DNA of 64,000 nt, taken from contig NZ_JBJQIK030000006.1 of assembly GCF_045984285.3 (NCBI RefSeq), forward strand, positions 186,001-250,000, written 5' to 3'. Of this stretch, positions 55,170 through 63,836 are shown in pieces. The position numbers were made by a program, and so were the translations under genes. A model generated the notes under the pieces. It was not told the origin of the DNA and did no database searches. It worked only from the letters and a program-made list of their open reading frames with translations. Source of the stretch: Rugamonas sp045984285. Its GTDB lineage: Bacteria; Pseudomonadota; Gammaproteobacteria; Burkholderiales; Burkholderiaceae_D. The number at the start of each line of letters is the position of its first letter. Positions within the stretch are counted from its first letter, which is position 1.

Positions 55170-56191
55170 CAAAACAAGACGCCAAAGTATGGGTCGTGCT
55201 GGTCAACTGGAATGGCTGGCAGGACAGTATTGAATGCCTGGAAAGCTTGTTCCGCCAGCATCACGGCCGCTTTACGGCCGTGGTCTGCGACAACGACTCC
55301 AGCGACGGCTCGGTGGAGCAGATCCGGCGCTGGGCGGCGGGCGAGCTGGCCTGGACGCCGCCGTCCGGCCCGCTGGCGGCGCTGACCACGCCGCCGCTGC
55401 CCAAGCCGCTGCCGCATGCGGTGATCGACGACCCGGCCGGCTATATGCCGGATGAGGCGTCGCCGCCGCTGCTGATCGTGCGCACCGGCGCCAATCTCGG
55501 TTTCGCCGGCGGCAATAATGTTGGCATCCGCCTGGCGCTGCGTGATCCCGGCTGCGATTTTGTCTGGCTGCTTAATAATGACACCGTGGTGCCGCCGGAC
55601 TGCCTGACCCAGATGCTGGCGACGGCCCAGGCCGACCCGAAAGTCGGCATTACCGGCCCCACCGTGGCCTTCTACCGCGACCCGGATGTGATCCAGGCGC
55701 TGGGCGGCGGCAGCTTCTCGCGCTACACGGCCAGCGGCCGCCTGCTGTGCGGCGGCAAGCGCCGCAGCGCGCTGAGCGAGCAGGACGAGCGCGAGGCGCG
55801 CGCCCGCCTGCACTGGGTCAGCGGCGCATCGATGCTGGCCTCGCGCGACTTCCTCGAAAAAGTGGGGGAGATGGAGGAGCGGTATTTCCTGTATTTCGAG
55901 GAAATCGACTGGGCGCTGCGTTCCGAGCGCGAGTTCCGGCCGGGGCTGGCTGCGGACGCCGTGGTCTACCACAAGGCCGGCAGCTCCACCGGCGAGCAGA
56001 CCGAAAGCACCTTCTCCGTGTACACGATGTGCCGCGCCCGCGTAAAGCTGTACCGCAAGTTCATGCCCGCGCTGCTGCCCGCCGTCTACCTGCGCGCCGC
56101 CAAGGAAGCGGCACTGGCCCTGCTGCGCGGGCAAAAGGCGAGGGCGGATGCCATCTGGCGTGCCAGCCGCGATGAAATCATGCAATCCTGA
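55166..56191 (+). CDS. glycosyltransferase family 2 (rhamnosyltransferase-like)
   Basis: A 341-residue GT2: VWVVLVNWNGWQDSIECLES, VVCDNDSSDGSVEQI, GANLGFAGGNNVGIRLAL, WLLNNDTVVPPDCL, SGASMLASRDF and LYFEEIDWALRSE. This pattern is common in rhamnosyltransferase-like enzymes of EPS clusters. An insert of ~50 residues with a Pro-rich LTTPPLPKPLPHAV stretch interrupts the usual spacing before the GANLGFAGG motif. The ATG overlaps the polymerase stop by 4 bp. Confidence 0.9.
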   Translation: MTKQDAKVWVVLVNWNGWQDSIECLESLFRQHHGRFTAVVCDNDSSDGSVEQIRRWAAGELAWTPPSGPLAALTTPPLPKPLPHAVIDDPAGYMPDEASPPLLIVRTGANLGFAGGNNVGIRLALRDPGCDFVWLLNNDTVVPPDCLTQMLATAQADPKVGITGPTVAFYRDPDVIQALGGGSFSRYTASGRLLCGGKRRSALSEQDEREARARLHWVSGASMLASRDFLEKVGEMEERYFLYFEEIDWALRSEREFRPGLAADAVVYHKAGSSTGEQTESTFSVYTMCRARVKLYRKFMPALLPAVYLRAAKEAALALLRGQKARADAIWRASRDEIMQS

Positions 56192-56200
56192 TCAGAAACC

Positions 56201-57214
56201 ATGTCCGAACCTGTTGTCGACGTCACCATCATCGTCAAGGCGCTGAACGAAGAGCGCCATATTGCCGCCTGCCTGGCTTCGGCCAAGGCCGCCCTGCAGG
56301 GGCTGAATGGCGAGATATTGCTGGCCGATTCAGTATCGGCCGACCGCACCGTAGAGATAGCCCAGCAAATGAACGTGCGGATCGTGCAATTTAAATCCGC
56401 CGCCGACCGTAATTGCGGGGCTACCCTCCAATTAGGTTATCAATTCGCTCAAGGGTCTTATATATATGTCTTAGATGGCGATATGACATTAGAGCCTGAT
56501 TTTATTATAAGAGCCTTGGCATATTTAAAAGAAAATCCAAATGTCGCGGGCGTGGGCGGTAAATTGATCGACACTCAGTTTAATACCCTTGCCGACCGCT
56601 TCCGCGCCGCCCGCTATGCAGCGCTGCGCACGGCCCAGGAGGTCGATGTATTAGGCGGCGGCGGCCTGTACCGGCGTGCGGCCATTGAGGAAGTGGGTTA
56701 TCTGGCGCACCGGGGCCTGCCTGCCTTCGAGGAGCTGGAACTGGGCGTCAGGCTGCGTTCCAAAGGTTACAGACTGGTCCGCCTTCCGGACGCTGCCATT
56801 TCACACACGGGGCATAATGAGACGTCCTACCAGATGCTGATGCGCCTGTGGCGCAACGGCCGGATCCGGGCCAGCGGCAGCTTCCTGCGCAGCGCCCTGG
56901 GGCGGCCGTGGATGGGCAGGGCGCTTCGGCATTGCTGGTTCGTGTTTGCGGCGCCGCTGCTGTATGCGGTGTGTGCGCTGCTGGCGGCGGCGGGCGTGGC
57001 AGCAGGCATGGGCTGGCTTTCCGCTAGCCTGCTGAGCTTGCTTGTGGTATGGCTGCCGGTGCTGCTCGCCTTGCTATGGAAGAAACGTTCCCTGAGCGAG
57101 GCCGGACTGTCGCTGCTGACCTGGCACATGTACGCGGTGGGCGCCATCCCGGGCCTGCTGCGGGCTGTGCGGGATCCTGGCCAAGCCATCCCGGCGCGTG
57201 TTATTGCAGATTAA
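56201..57214 (+). CDS. glycosyltransferase family 2 with C-terminal membrane helices
   Basis: A 337-residue GT2: DVTIIVKALNEERHIAACLA, LADSVSADRTVEIAQ, catalytic DGD (residues 92-94, YVLDGDMTLEPDF), GGGGLYRRAA and FEELELGVRLRSKGY, then two or three C-terminal helices (FVFAAPLLYAVCALLAAAG). Codon use changes sharply between about 56385 and 56600, with TTA, ATA and AGA codons otherwise rare here, while flanking parts are GC-rich. It lies 9 bp after the previous GT2 gene and ends the co-directional EPS run. Confidence 0.9.
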   Translation: MSEPVVDVTIIVKALNEERHIAACLASAKAALQGLNGEILLADSVSADRTVEIAQQMNVRIVQFKSAADRNCGATLQLGYQFAQGSYIYVLDGDMTLEPDFIIRALAYLKENPNVAGVGGKLIDTQFNTLADRFRAARYAALRTAQEVDVLGGGGLYRRAAIEEVGYLAHRGLPAFEELELGVRLRSKGYRLVRLPDAAISHTGHNETSYQMLMRLWRNGRIRASGSFLRSALGRPWMGRALRHCWFVFAAPLLYAVCALLAAAGVAAGMGWLSASLLSLLVVWLPVLLALLWKKRSLSEAGLSLLTWHMYAVGAIPGLLRAVRDPGQAIPARVIAD

Positions 57215-57525
57215 TTTAATATATTCGATAAGGTTTTTAATTAAAACTAAATACTGATTTTTTATTACGGGATTGCCGGTGCGCGAGATTTGATTGTCAG
57301 CCCTTTATTGATTCGTTGTTTTTTAAGGTGTTATAATCAAAAACCGAGAAATTTTTCGGAGAGTAAGTTAAAATTCCCTCCGTCAACATTACTGGCCAAA
57401 GAATTGCCAGTTCCTCGGCCAGCAGCATTGAGTAATACGGCTTGCATGATCGAGGTTGCGGCCCCCGCCAGAATCCTTGGGGCCACAAAACTACTCTCGA
57501 CATCAACTCCTTAGGATAAAACTTC
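57215..57525 (+). other. 311-bp AT-rich intergenic region and long 5' leader of the heparinase gene
   Basis: No gene is visible. The region carries a good promoter (57308-57337). The predicted transcript would start about 57344, giving a ~180-nt untranslated leader with a small hairpin (CCGAGAAATTTTTCGG, 57344-57359) at its 5' end. No riboswitch class was recognised. Confidence 0.55.
57308..57337 (+). promoter_or_regulatory. candidate sigma-70 promoter of heparinase-like gene
   Basis: TTGATT (57308-57313), an 18-bp spacer and a consensus TATAAT (57332-57337). Confidence 0.6.
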
Positions 57526-59754
57526 ATGAAATTGCGTACCGCAACTGTACTTCGTGCCCTGGTTCTCCTGGCGCTGGGCGCCTCCAACGTCAGCCATGCT
57601 GACTGGGCTGCCTCCCCCAGTGCCCGTGTTGTGCGTGCCGCCCCCGTCAACCTGCAGGTGCAGGCGCAGAATCCGCCCAGCTTTACCTGGGCCATGCACT
57701 CGACCAAGCCTGCAAGCTATGTGGTGGAACTGACCCGCAGCGGCGCTGCTCCCGAAACCTTTACCGTCGACCGCAACTGGATGCTGCCATCCGCCGTGCT
57801 GCCGGCCGGCACCTATAGCTGGCGCGTACGTCCGGGCAACAGCACCGACTGGTCCTCGCCGCGCTCCTTCGTGATTGACGCAACGTCCAAGACCTTCGTG
57901 GTGCCGGACAATGCCACGCTGCGCGCGCGCATCGTCGCCAAACCCCATCCGCGCGGCCTGGCGCCAAGCGTGATCCCGCGCGCGCAGTGGACCGCAGCCA
58001 TGGTGGCCGAACGCGGCACCGGCCTGACCGACCTCACCGGCGGCACTTACCGCCGCATGACTTCGGTGCCCGTATACACCGACGCCAACTGGCCTCTGGA
58101 CACCACCGGCGTGATTACCGCTGCCGTCAACACCCAGATCCAGAACATGCGCTGGGCCATCATGGACTTGACCCGCCAGATGGAGGCGACCTCCATGCTG
58201 TGGCGCATCACCAAGGACAAGAACCTGCTGAATGAAGCGATCAAGCGCGGCAACCAGCTGGCGGCGCTGAGCCCGACCGGCCCCACCGGCTACAAGGCCG
58301 CCGACCAGGAATGCCGTTCCATCACCCTGGCGCTGGCGAAAGCCGTGGACTTCCTGGGCCCGGACCTGGACGCGACGACCCGCGCCGCCTGGCTGAAAGT
58401 GATCGAAGCGCGCGCCGAGCAGATCTACGCAGCCTTCCAGACCCCGGACGGCGGCATGGACCAGTTCCCCTTCGACTCGCACGGCCAGGCCGCCCAAGGC
58501 TACCTGGCGCTGGTCTCGGTGCTGACGCTGGGCGACATTCCTGCTGCGGACAAATGGTTCAACTTCGCCTTCCGCAACTACGTGCACTCGATCTATCCAT
58601 GGTCCGGTTCCGAAGGCGGCTTCGCCAATGGCACCTCCTATGGCCAGCACGCCGCACTGACTTCGCTGGCATTGTGGCAGCCGATTGCCGCCGCGACCGG
58701 CGTGAACATCTTCGAAAAGCCATGGGCCGAAGGCTTCATGAAGTCCTTCATGCACTTCCAGCCGCCGGGTTCCGTGACCCACACCTTCGGCGACGAGCAC
58801 GAGCAGGCGCCGATGCCGACCGAGCTGAAAGGCTTCGCCTCGCGCTTCGCCACGCCGGAAGCGGCCTGGTACACCAAGAACCTGTTGGGCAATGAAGATC
58901 CGCTGACCCTGCTGCAGGCGCCGTTCCCGCTGCCGGTGGCATCGGTCACGACCAGCAAGGTGCCGTCGAATGGCGCGCTGTACCCGAGCATCGGCTGGGC
59001 CGCAATGCACAGCGACCTGGGCGACCGTGCGCGTACCTCGATCTATTTCAAGTCGAGCCCTTACGGTTCGTACAACCACAGCCACGCTGACCAGAACAGC
59101 CTGCTGGTCTCCAGCGGCGGCCGCCCGCTGCTGATCGAAACCGGCTGGTACGACTGGTACGGCTCGCCGCTGTGGAACGACTGGTACCGCCAGACCAAGG
59201 CGCACAACGCCATCACCTATGACGGCGGCAAGGGCCAGACCGTGCTGGGCAACTACGACGTGCAGCTGACCCGCAACGGCAGCATCAGCTCCTTTGCGAC
59301 CACGGCCGGCATGGACTACGTGGAAGGCGACGCGACCCCGGCCTACGACTCGGCCCTGACCCGCGCCAAGCGCCAGATCTGGTATATGCGTACCCAGGAC
59401 ATGGCCATTGTGCGTGACACGCTGGCTTCGGCCACGGCGCGCAGCTTCGAGTGGAACCTGCACTCGCCGGTGGTGATGAGCATCGCCAACAACGTTGCCA
59501 CCATCACCAATGTGGACCGTTCGCTGTGCGTGCGTCCTGTCACCAGCGACATGACGCTGGAGAAGCGCGCCGGTGCGCCGTCCAAGCCGGGCACCATCGA
59601 AGATCACGCGGCCTTCGTGAAGCCTGCCGCCACCAGCGCCGAGTTCCTCGTGGTGCTGGACGTAGGCTGCAAGAACCCGAAGATCACGCTGACCCCGACC
59701 GCCACCGGCCGTACGCTGACCGTCGGCGCCGCCAGCATCACGCTGCCGAAGTAA
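57526..59754 (+). CDS. heparinase II/III family polysaccharide lyase, exported
   Basis: A 742-residue secreted protein. The signal peptide (LRALVLLALGASNVSHA) is followed by an N-terminal fibronectin-like/DUF4962-type region (PPSFTWAMHSTKPASYVVEL), an alpha/alpha-toroid (FPFDSHGQAAQGYLALVSVL, WSGSEGGFANGTSYGQHAAL) and a C-terminal heparinase II/III beta-sheet domain (SYNHSHADQNSLLVSSGGRP, ETGWYDWYGSPLWNDWYRQT). It probably cleaves uronic-acid-containing polysaccharide, perhaps the EPS made by this locus. It has its own promoter and terminator. ATG 57526 has AGGA upstream. Confidence 0.88.
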   Translation: MKLRTATVLRALVLLALGASNVSHADWAASPSARVVRAAPVNLQVQAQNPPSFTWAMHSTKPASYVVELTRSGAAPETFTVDRNWMLPSAVLPAGTYSWRVRPGNSTDWSSPRSFVIDATSKTFVVPDNATLRARIVAKPHPRGLAPSVIPRAQWTAAMVAERGTGLTDLTGGTYRRMTSVPVYTDANWPLDTTGVITAAVNTQIQNMRWAIMDLTRQMEATSMLWRITKDKNLLNEAIKRGNQLAALSPTGPTGYKAADQECRSITLALAKAVDFLGPDLDATTRAAWLKVIEARAEQIYAAFQTPDGGMDQFPFDSHGQAAQGYLALVSVLTLGDIPAADKWFNFAFRNYVHSIYPWSGSEGGFANGTSYGQHAALTSLALWQPIAAATGVNIFEKPWAEGFMKSFMHFQPPGSVTHTFGDEHEQAPMPTELKGFASRFATPEAAWYTKNLLGNEDPLTLLQAPFPLPVASVTTSKVPSNGALYPSIGWAAMHSDLGDRARTSIYFKSSPYGSYNHSHADQNSLLVSSGGRPLLIETGWYDWYGSPLWNDWYRQTKAHNAITYDGGKGQTVLGNYDVQLTRNGSISSFATTAGMDYVEGDATPAYDSALTRAKRQIWYMRTQDMAIVRDTLASATARSFEWNLHSPVVMSIANNVATITNVDRSLCVRPVTSDMTLEKRAGAPSKPGTIEDHAAFVKPAATSAEFLVVLDVGCKNPKITLTPTATGRTLTVGAASITLPK

Positions 59755-59775
59755 GCCAGGCCGCCGCAAGGCAGG

Positions 59776-59808
59776 AGCCCCGGACCGCATTGCGGCCGGG
59801 GCTTTTTT
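59776..59808 (+). terminator. Rho-independent terminator after heparinase-like gene
   Basis: AGCCCCGG-A-CCGCA-TT-GCGG-CCGGGGCT hairpin followed by six T, about 20 bp after the stop. Confidence 0.9.
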
Positions 59809-59884
59809 GTTCGCGCTGCCGTGCGGACTATGGCGCCAGGAAATGTTAGCATTTGCTCATGCATTCAATTTGCCGGAGCACCGC

Positions 59885-60328
59885 ATGATCCAGATCTACC
59901 GCCTGTCCGCCTTGCTGTACCGCTGGCGCGTGCCGCTGCTGCCCAAGCTGCTGTACCTGCTGAACCGCATCCTGTTTTCGCTGGCGCTGCCAGCCTCGGT
60001 GAAGGTGGGCAAGCGCGTGACGTTTGCCTACCAGGGCATGGCGATCGTGGTGCATGCGCGCGCGGTGATCGGCGACGATGTCTACATCGGGCCGCAGGTG
60101 ATTATCGGCGGACGTTCCGGCGAGGTGGCGGTGCCGGTGATTGAAAGCGGCGCCTTCATCGGCGCCGGCGCGCGCGTGCTGGGGCCGGTAACGGTGGGCC
60201 GGGGCGCGACGGTGGCCGCAGGAGCGCTGGTGCTGCAGGATGTGCCCGCAGGCGCTACGGTGGCAGGCGTTCCCGCGAAACCGATCCGGGCCAGCCGCGG
60301 CCAGCCCGAAGCGCGCATGCACGCCTGA
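59885..60328 (+). CDS. serine acetyltransferase-like hexapeptide acyltransferase
   Basis: A 147-residue protein: a hydrophobic N-terminal region (YRWRVPLLPKLLYLLNRILF) and a short left-handed beta-helix (VVHARAVIGDDVYIGPQVII, VIESGAFIGAGARVLGPVTV, ATVAGVPAKPIRA). It resembles the small CysE-like acyltransferases found in capsule/EPS clusters, so an O-acetyl transfer to a sugar is likelier than cysteine synthesis. ATG 59885 has GGAGC upstream. It is convergent with the CapA gene, with 6 bp between stops. Confidence 0.82.
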   Translation: MIQIYRLSALLYRWRVPLLPKLLYLLNRILFSLALPASVKVGKRVTFAYQGMAIVVHARAVIGDDVYIGPQVIIGGRSGEVAVPVIESGAFIGAGARVLGPVTVGRGATVAAGALVLQDVPAGATVAGVPAKPIRASRGQPEARMHA

Positions 60329-60334
60329 AAAGGC

Positions 60335-61414
60335 CTACCAGTTATAGGGCTTGTGCAGCCCCGCGCCCATCGCCAGCTTGCGGACCTGCGAGCGGCCTTT
60401 CAGATAAGCCAGCTTGAGCGCCGTGTCCGCGCCGCGCCAGCCTTCATAGCTCCATAGCACGGTGCCCGCGCGCTTGCCTTCGCTGCCGTGGCGGCCGGTG
60501 CTGGCGAACCAGCTGCGGTAGTCCGCATCGCTCATGCCGGCGAACGGCGTGCGTTCGCGCAGCGCGGCATCTTCCGCGGCAATGCGGCTGGCCGTATGGC
60601 GCACGCTCTGCGTTGCCGGATCGTAGCGCAGCCAGTGCGAGCGCAGCGTGTCGCCATCCAGTTCGATCAGCAGTTCTTCGCAGACGGCGGGCGTCTTGTA
60701 GTGCAGCTTGCGCCCGCGGTAGGGCACTTGCGGCAGCAGCAGGTTGCCCAGCGAGTAGGCGATGGCGCCGCGGCCATGGATTTCGAAGCCCTGCACCAGG
60801 TGCGGGTGGTGGCCGATCACGAGATCCACCCCGGCATCGATGGCGCGCCGTGCCCACTCGCGGTCGGCCGGCTGCGGATACTTCGCCAGCTCATAGCCCC
60901 AGTGCATGAAGGCGACCAGCAGGGCCTGCGGATGCGCGTCGCGCAGCTGGCGCAGCGTGGCCAGGGCGGCAGGCGGATCGAAGACCAGTGCGTGGTCGGC
61001 GTCCGCCGCGCTGCGCGGTTCCGGCAGCGGGGAGCAGGCGGCGAAGGCCACTACCTCGCGGCCGCCGGCGGTAAAGGTGCACGACGGGTGCTCGCGCGTG
61101 CCGAAAGCCCTGATGCCTTGTCCGGCCAGCATGCGCTTGCTGTGTTCGATGCTGCCCACGTAGTCGGAAATGTGGTTGTTCGCCAGCCCGCAGGCCACCA
61201 CATTCAGCTGGGCCAGCGTCTGCATCACCGAGGGGTGCGAGTAGATGTTGAACTTGAACTCGTTGTTGACGGTGCTCTGTTCGGCCGGCCCGGCGATGAT
61301 GCCGCCTTCCAGGTTGGCCACCATGCTGCCGCCGGCGCACAGCGCCTGCACTTCATTGAAGGCCAGGATTTCGGCTTCGGGCCAGGCGAGGTCGCCCGCA
61401 AAAAAGAGTTTCAT
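60335..61414 (-). CDS. CapA family protein (poly-gamma-glutamate synthesis / capsule-type metallophosphatase)
   Basis: A 359-residue CapA/YwtB-type protein of the calcineurin-like metallophosphatase superfamily. Metal-binding motifs: FAGDLAWPE (near residue 6), NLEGGI, CGLANNHISDYG-like segment (LANNHISDYVGS), MHWGYEL and GHHPHLVQGFEI. No signal peptide is evident, unlike B. subtilis CapA. It is last in a three-gene operon; its ATG overlaps the GT4 stop by 4 bp. It may take part in polymer synthesis or release. Confidence 0.88.
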   Translation of the reverse strand: MKLFFAGDLAWPEAEILAFNEVQALCAGGSMVANLEGGIIAGPAEQSTVNNEFKFNIYSHPSVMQTLAQLNVVACGLANNHISDYVGSIEHSKRMLAGQGIRAFGTREHPSCTFTAGGREVVAFAACSPLPEPRSAADADHALVFDPPAALATLRQLRDAHPQALLVAFMHWGYELAKYPQPADREWARRAIDAGVDLVIGHHPHLVQGFEIHGRGAIAYSLGNLLLPQVPYRGRKLHYKTPAVCEELLIELDGDTLRSHWLRYDPATQSVRHTASRIAAEDAALRERTPFAGMSDADYRSWFASTGRHGSEGKRAGTVLWSYEGWRGADTALKLAYLKGRSQVRKLAMGAGLHKPYNW

Positions 61415-62487
61415 GCTGATGCTTTCAACAGGTCGCTATAGGCGCCGCGCAGCCGCGCGACCGCCTGTTCGGTCGAGAAGAGGGTACGGGCACGCCCGGA
61501 TGCCGCCTGCGAATAGCCGGCCCAGTCGCCGCCTTGCCACAGCACGCGCACCGCGCTGGCATAAGCCTTCGCTCCGTCCTGCAGCGGCAGCACCACGCCG
61601 CTGGCGCCGATCACGGAACGGTTGAAGCCGTTGTCGGCCGCCACCGGCACACAGCCCATGGCCATCGCTTCGGTCAATGCGTTCGAATGTCCTTCGCCCG
61701 TATGGCGCGTGGGGAACAGGAAGAAGTGGGCCTTGCCCAGTTCTTCCAGCACCCGCTCCGGACTGAGGGCGCCCAGCCATTCGGCTTCGGGGTAGTCGCG
61801 CTGCAGCCTTTCCAGCAAGGCTGCCGGGCCGTTGCCCGCTACGGCAATGCTGCAGGGCTGGCCCGATTCGGCCAGCATGCGCGCGGCCTGCAGGGCGGTT
61901 TCTATGCCTTTGTCCAGTGCGACGCGGCCGATGTAGGCGAGGCGCAGCGGCGCGGCGGCCCCGGCGCTACGGGCGGGCATGCCTTGCACCGGCAGGTGGT
62001 TGGGCAGGTAGAAGGCGGGCTTGCCTGTTACTTCCAGCACAAAGGGCGCGTAGTCCGGCCCTTCGATCATCACCTGGTCGGCCTGCCGCAGCAGGCTGCG
62101 GAACAGCCAGCGGTAGGCCGGCCCGAGCCGTTCGTAATGGCGCAACATGGCGCCGGCGCGGATATCGTAAATGGTCCGCAGGCCGCGCCGCTTCGCGCGG
62201 CGCAGCAGCAGCCATTCGGCCGGCGCAAAATGCTTGTACAGGCCGGTGAGGTGGAATAGCTCGCCGGGGCTGCTGTCGATCTCGCGCAGCAGGCGCCGGT
62301 AGCCGCGCGCATAGCCTTTCAGCTTGGCCAGCTTGCCGCCCGTCGGCGTCGGGTAATGCAGTGGATGGACGGTGTCGCCGCTGGCGCCGAGCGCATCGAT
62401 GGTGCGCCGGTTGCAGGCTTCGTAGCCGCCGACCGCCGGTGCGCCGGGCTGGGGAATCGGACCGCAGAACTGGATACTCATCGTCAT
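61411..62487 (-). CDS. glycosyltransferase family 4
   Basis: A 358-residue GT-B glycosyltransferase. Motifs: GGYEACNRRTIDALG at the N-terminus, RLAYIGRVALDKGIETALQA, WLGALSPERVLEEL and the C-terminal donor site FPTRHTGEGHSNALTEAMAM with GCVPVAADNG. I place the start at 62487 (MTMSIQ), overlapping the preceding gene's stop by 4 bp; ATG 62481 is also possible. The acceptor is unknown; it is co-transcribed with a CapK-like and a CapA-like gene. Confidence 0.9.
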   Translation of the reverse strand: MTMSIQFCGPIPQPGAPAVGGYEACNRRTIDALGASGDTVHPLHYPTPTGGKLAKLKGYARGYRRLLREIDSSPGELFHLTGLYKHFAPAEWLLLRRAKRRGLRTIYDIRAGAMLRHYERLGPAYRWLFRSLLRQADQVMIEGPDYAPFVLEVTGKPAFYLPNHLPVQGMPARSAGAAAPLRLAYIGRVALDKGIETALQAARMLAESGQPCSIAVAGNGPAALLERLQRDYPEAEWLGALSPERVLEELGKAHFFLFPTRHTGEGHSNALTEAMAMGCVPVAADNGFNRSVIGASGVVLPLQDGAKAYASAVRVLWQGGDWAGYSQAASGRARTLFSTEQAVARLRGAYSDLLKASA

Positions 62488-63836
62488 GGTCTCAGTGCTT
62501 TCGCGCCATCCCATTCCTGGGCCACCCATTTGAACTTGCCGCTCTTTTGCAGCGGAATGTCTTCCACCAGTTCGATCTCGAGATCGATGTTCTGCGTCAC
62601 ATAGGTGGCGAAGTTATGCCGCATATGTTGCGGGCTGCCGTTACTGTAACCCGGACCGGGCACCACGCGCACTACCCAGCGCCCCGGCCCGGTCTGGGCA
62701 ACTTGAGACTTCTCAATGCTGTCCAGGCCCTTCAGTGCGAAGGTGATGATGGAGGCGCTGATGGGCGTGTTGTCGCGGTCGTAGAGCTGGTCCTCGACCT
62801 TGCCCGAGGACAGCTCGATGCGCGGATAGTGGCGGCCGCAAGGGCAGGCGCCGGGCAGCCAGCGTGCACGGTCGGAAATGCGGTAGCGCAGCAGCGGCAT
62901 CACATGGTTGTGCAGGGTGGTGCCCACGATATAGCCGAAATCCTCGGTGGGCTGGTTTTCTTCGTTGAGGATTTCAACCCAGGAGTATTCCGGATTCAGG
63001 TGGTAGTAGCCGTGTTCGCACTGTCCGGCAAAGGCGATGCGCTCGGCCATGCCGTAGAAATCGAACACCTTGCAGCCGAAGCTGCGCTCGATCTGTTCGC
63101 GCTGCGAAGGGAAGACCGGCTCGGAGCCCGTCACCACGGCCTGCAGGCGCAGCGGGTGGCCCAGCTGCTCGGCGGCGCGCGCCAGCTCATAGGACGAGGA
63201 AGGATAGGCGCGCAGCTGTCCGGCGCCCGCGGCGGCGATGCTGTCGAGAATGGTGGCCGCCGTATTCCGCGTGAGGTGGCGCGTGGAAACGAAGAGCTGG
63301 CGTCCAAAGCGGTCCCAGCTCCAGAACGGCGGTTCGCGGCGCGACAGGTCGGCCACCTGGTCGCCGCGCAGCACCGCCTGCGGCTTGCCGCGTGCGTGCC
63401 CGGCCCAATGCCAGAATTGCAGGTGGAAGGCTTCCTCCCAGATCACGGAGTCAATGCTGCGGAATACTTCAAGCGGCGAGCCCGAGGTCCCGCTGGTTTT
63501 GCCCAGCGGCCACCAGGGCTTGCGTTTGCCGCCATTCGGGTAAAGCGTGCTGCGCTGGCTTAGCAGGTCCGGCTTGCCGACCACCGGGCAGTGGGTGCGC
63601 AGCCAGGCACGCGGGTCGTCCGCCGCCGAGGGCGCAGGCAGGGCCGCATAGCGCGGCAGCAGGCGGCGCGCGCTGGCAATGCTGGCGTGCAGCAGGGCGG
63701 ACTGGCGCCGTTCCAGCTCCGCCAGCGGCAGCCGTTCACGTGCGATCAGCGCTTCGCTGCGCGCCAGCGCGACAGGATTGCGCCGCACCAGGTGGCGGAA
63801 CAGGTAGGACAGGTTGCGGGTCAGGGAAGAGCCCAT
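62484..63836 (-). CDS. CapK / phenylacetate-CoA ligase family protein
   Basis: A 450-residue adenylate-forming protein of the PaaK/CapK type. The ATP motif is KTSGTSGSPLEVFRS; GSEPVFPSQREQIE, FDFYGMAERIAFAGQC and the C-terminal LQKSGKFKWVAQEW follow. Proteins of this group recur in capsule and EPS clusters (CapK) with an unproven role, perhaps activating an acyl group for the polymer. It is the first gene of the minus-strand operon with GT4 and CapA. Confidence 0.88.
   Translation of the reverse strand: MGSSLTRNLSYLFRHLVRRNPVALARSEALIARERLPLAELERRQSALLHASIASARRLLPRYAALPAPSAADDPRAWLRTHCPVVGKPDLLSQRSTLYPNGGKRKPWWPLGKTSGTSGSPLEVFRSIDSVIWEEAFHLQFWHWAGHARGKPQAVLRGDQVADLSRREPPFWSWDRFGRQLFVSTRHLTRNTAATILDSIAAAGAGQLRAYPSSSYELARAAEQLGHPLRLQAVVTGSEPVFPSQREQIERSFGCKVFDFYGMAERIAFAGQCEHGYYHLNPEYSWVEILNEENQPTEDFGYIVGTTLHNHVMPLLRYRISDRARWLPGACPCGRHYPRIELSSGKVEDQLYDRDNTPISASIITFALKGLDSIEKSQVAQTGPGRWVVRVVPGPGYSNGSPQHMRHNFATYVTQNIDLEIELVEDIPLQKSGKFKWVAQEWDGAKALRP

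Noticed and set aside
57344..57525. Riboswitch in the lyase leader
   Set aside because: The leader is long but only one small hairpin is obvious and no known riboswitch core motif is seen.
57511..59790. 759-residue minus-strand frame opposite the lyase gene
   Set aside because: Antisense shadow; the plus strand has a signal peptide, family motifs, promoter and terminator.
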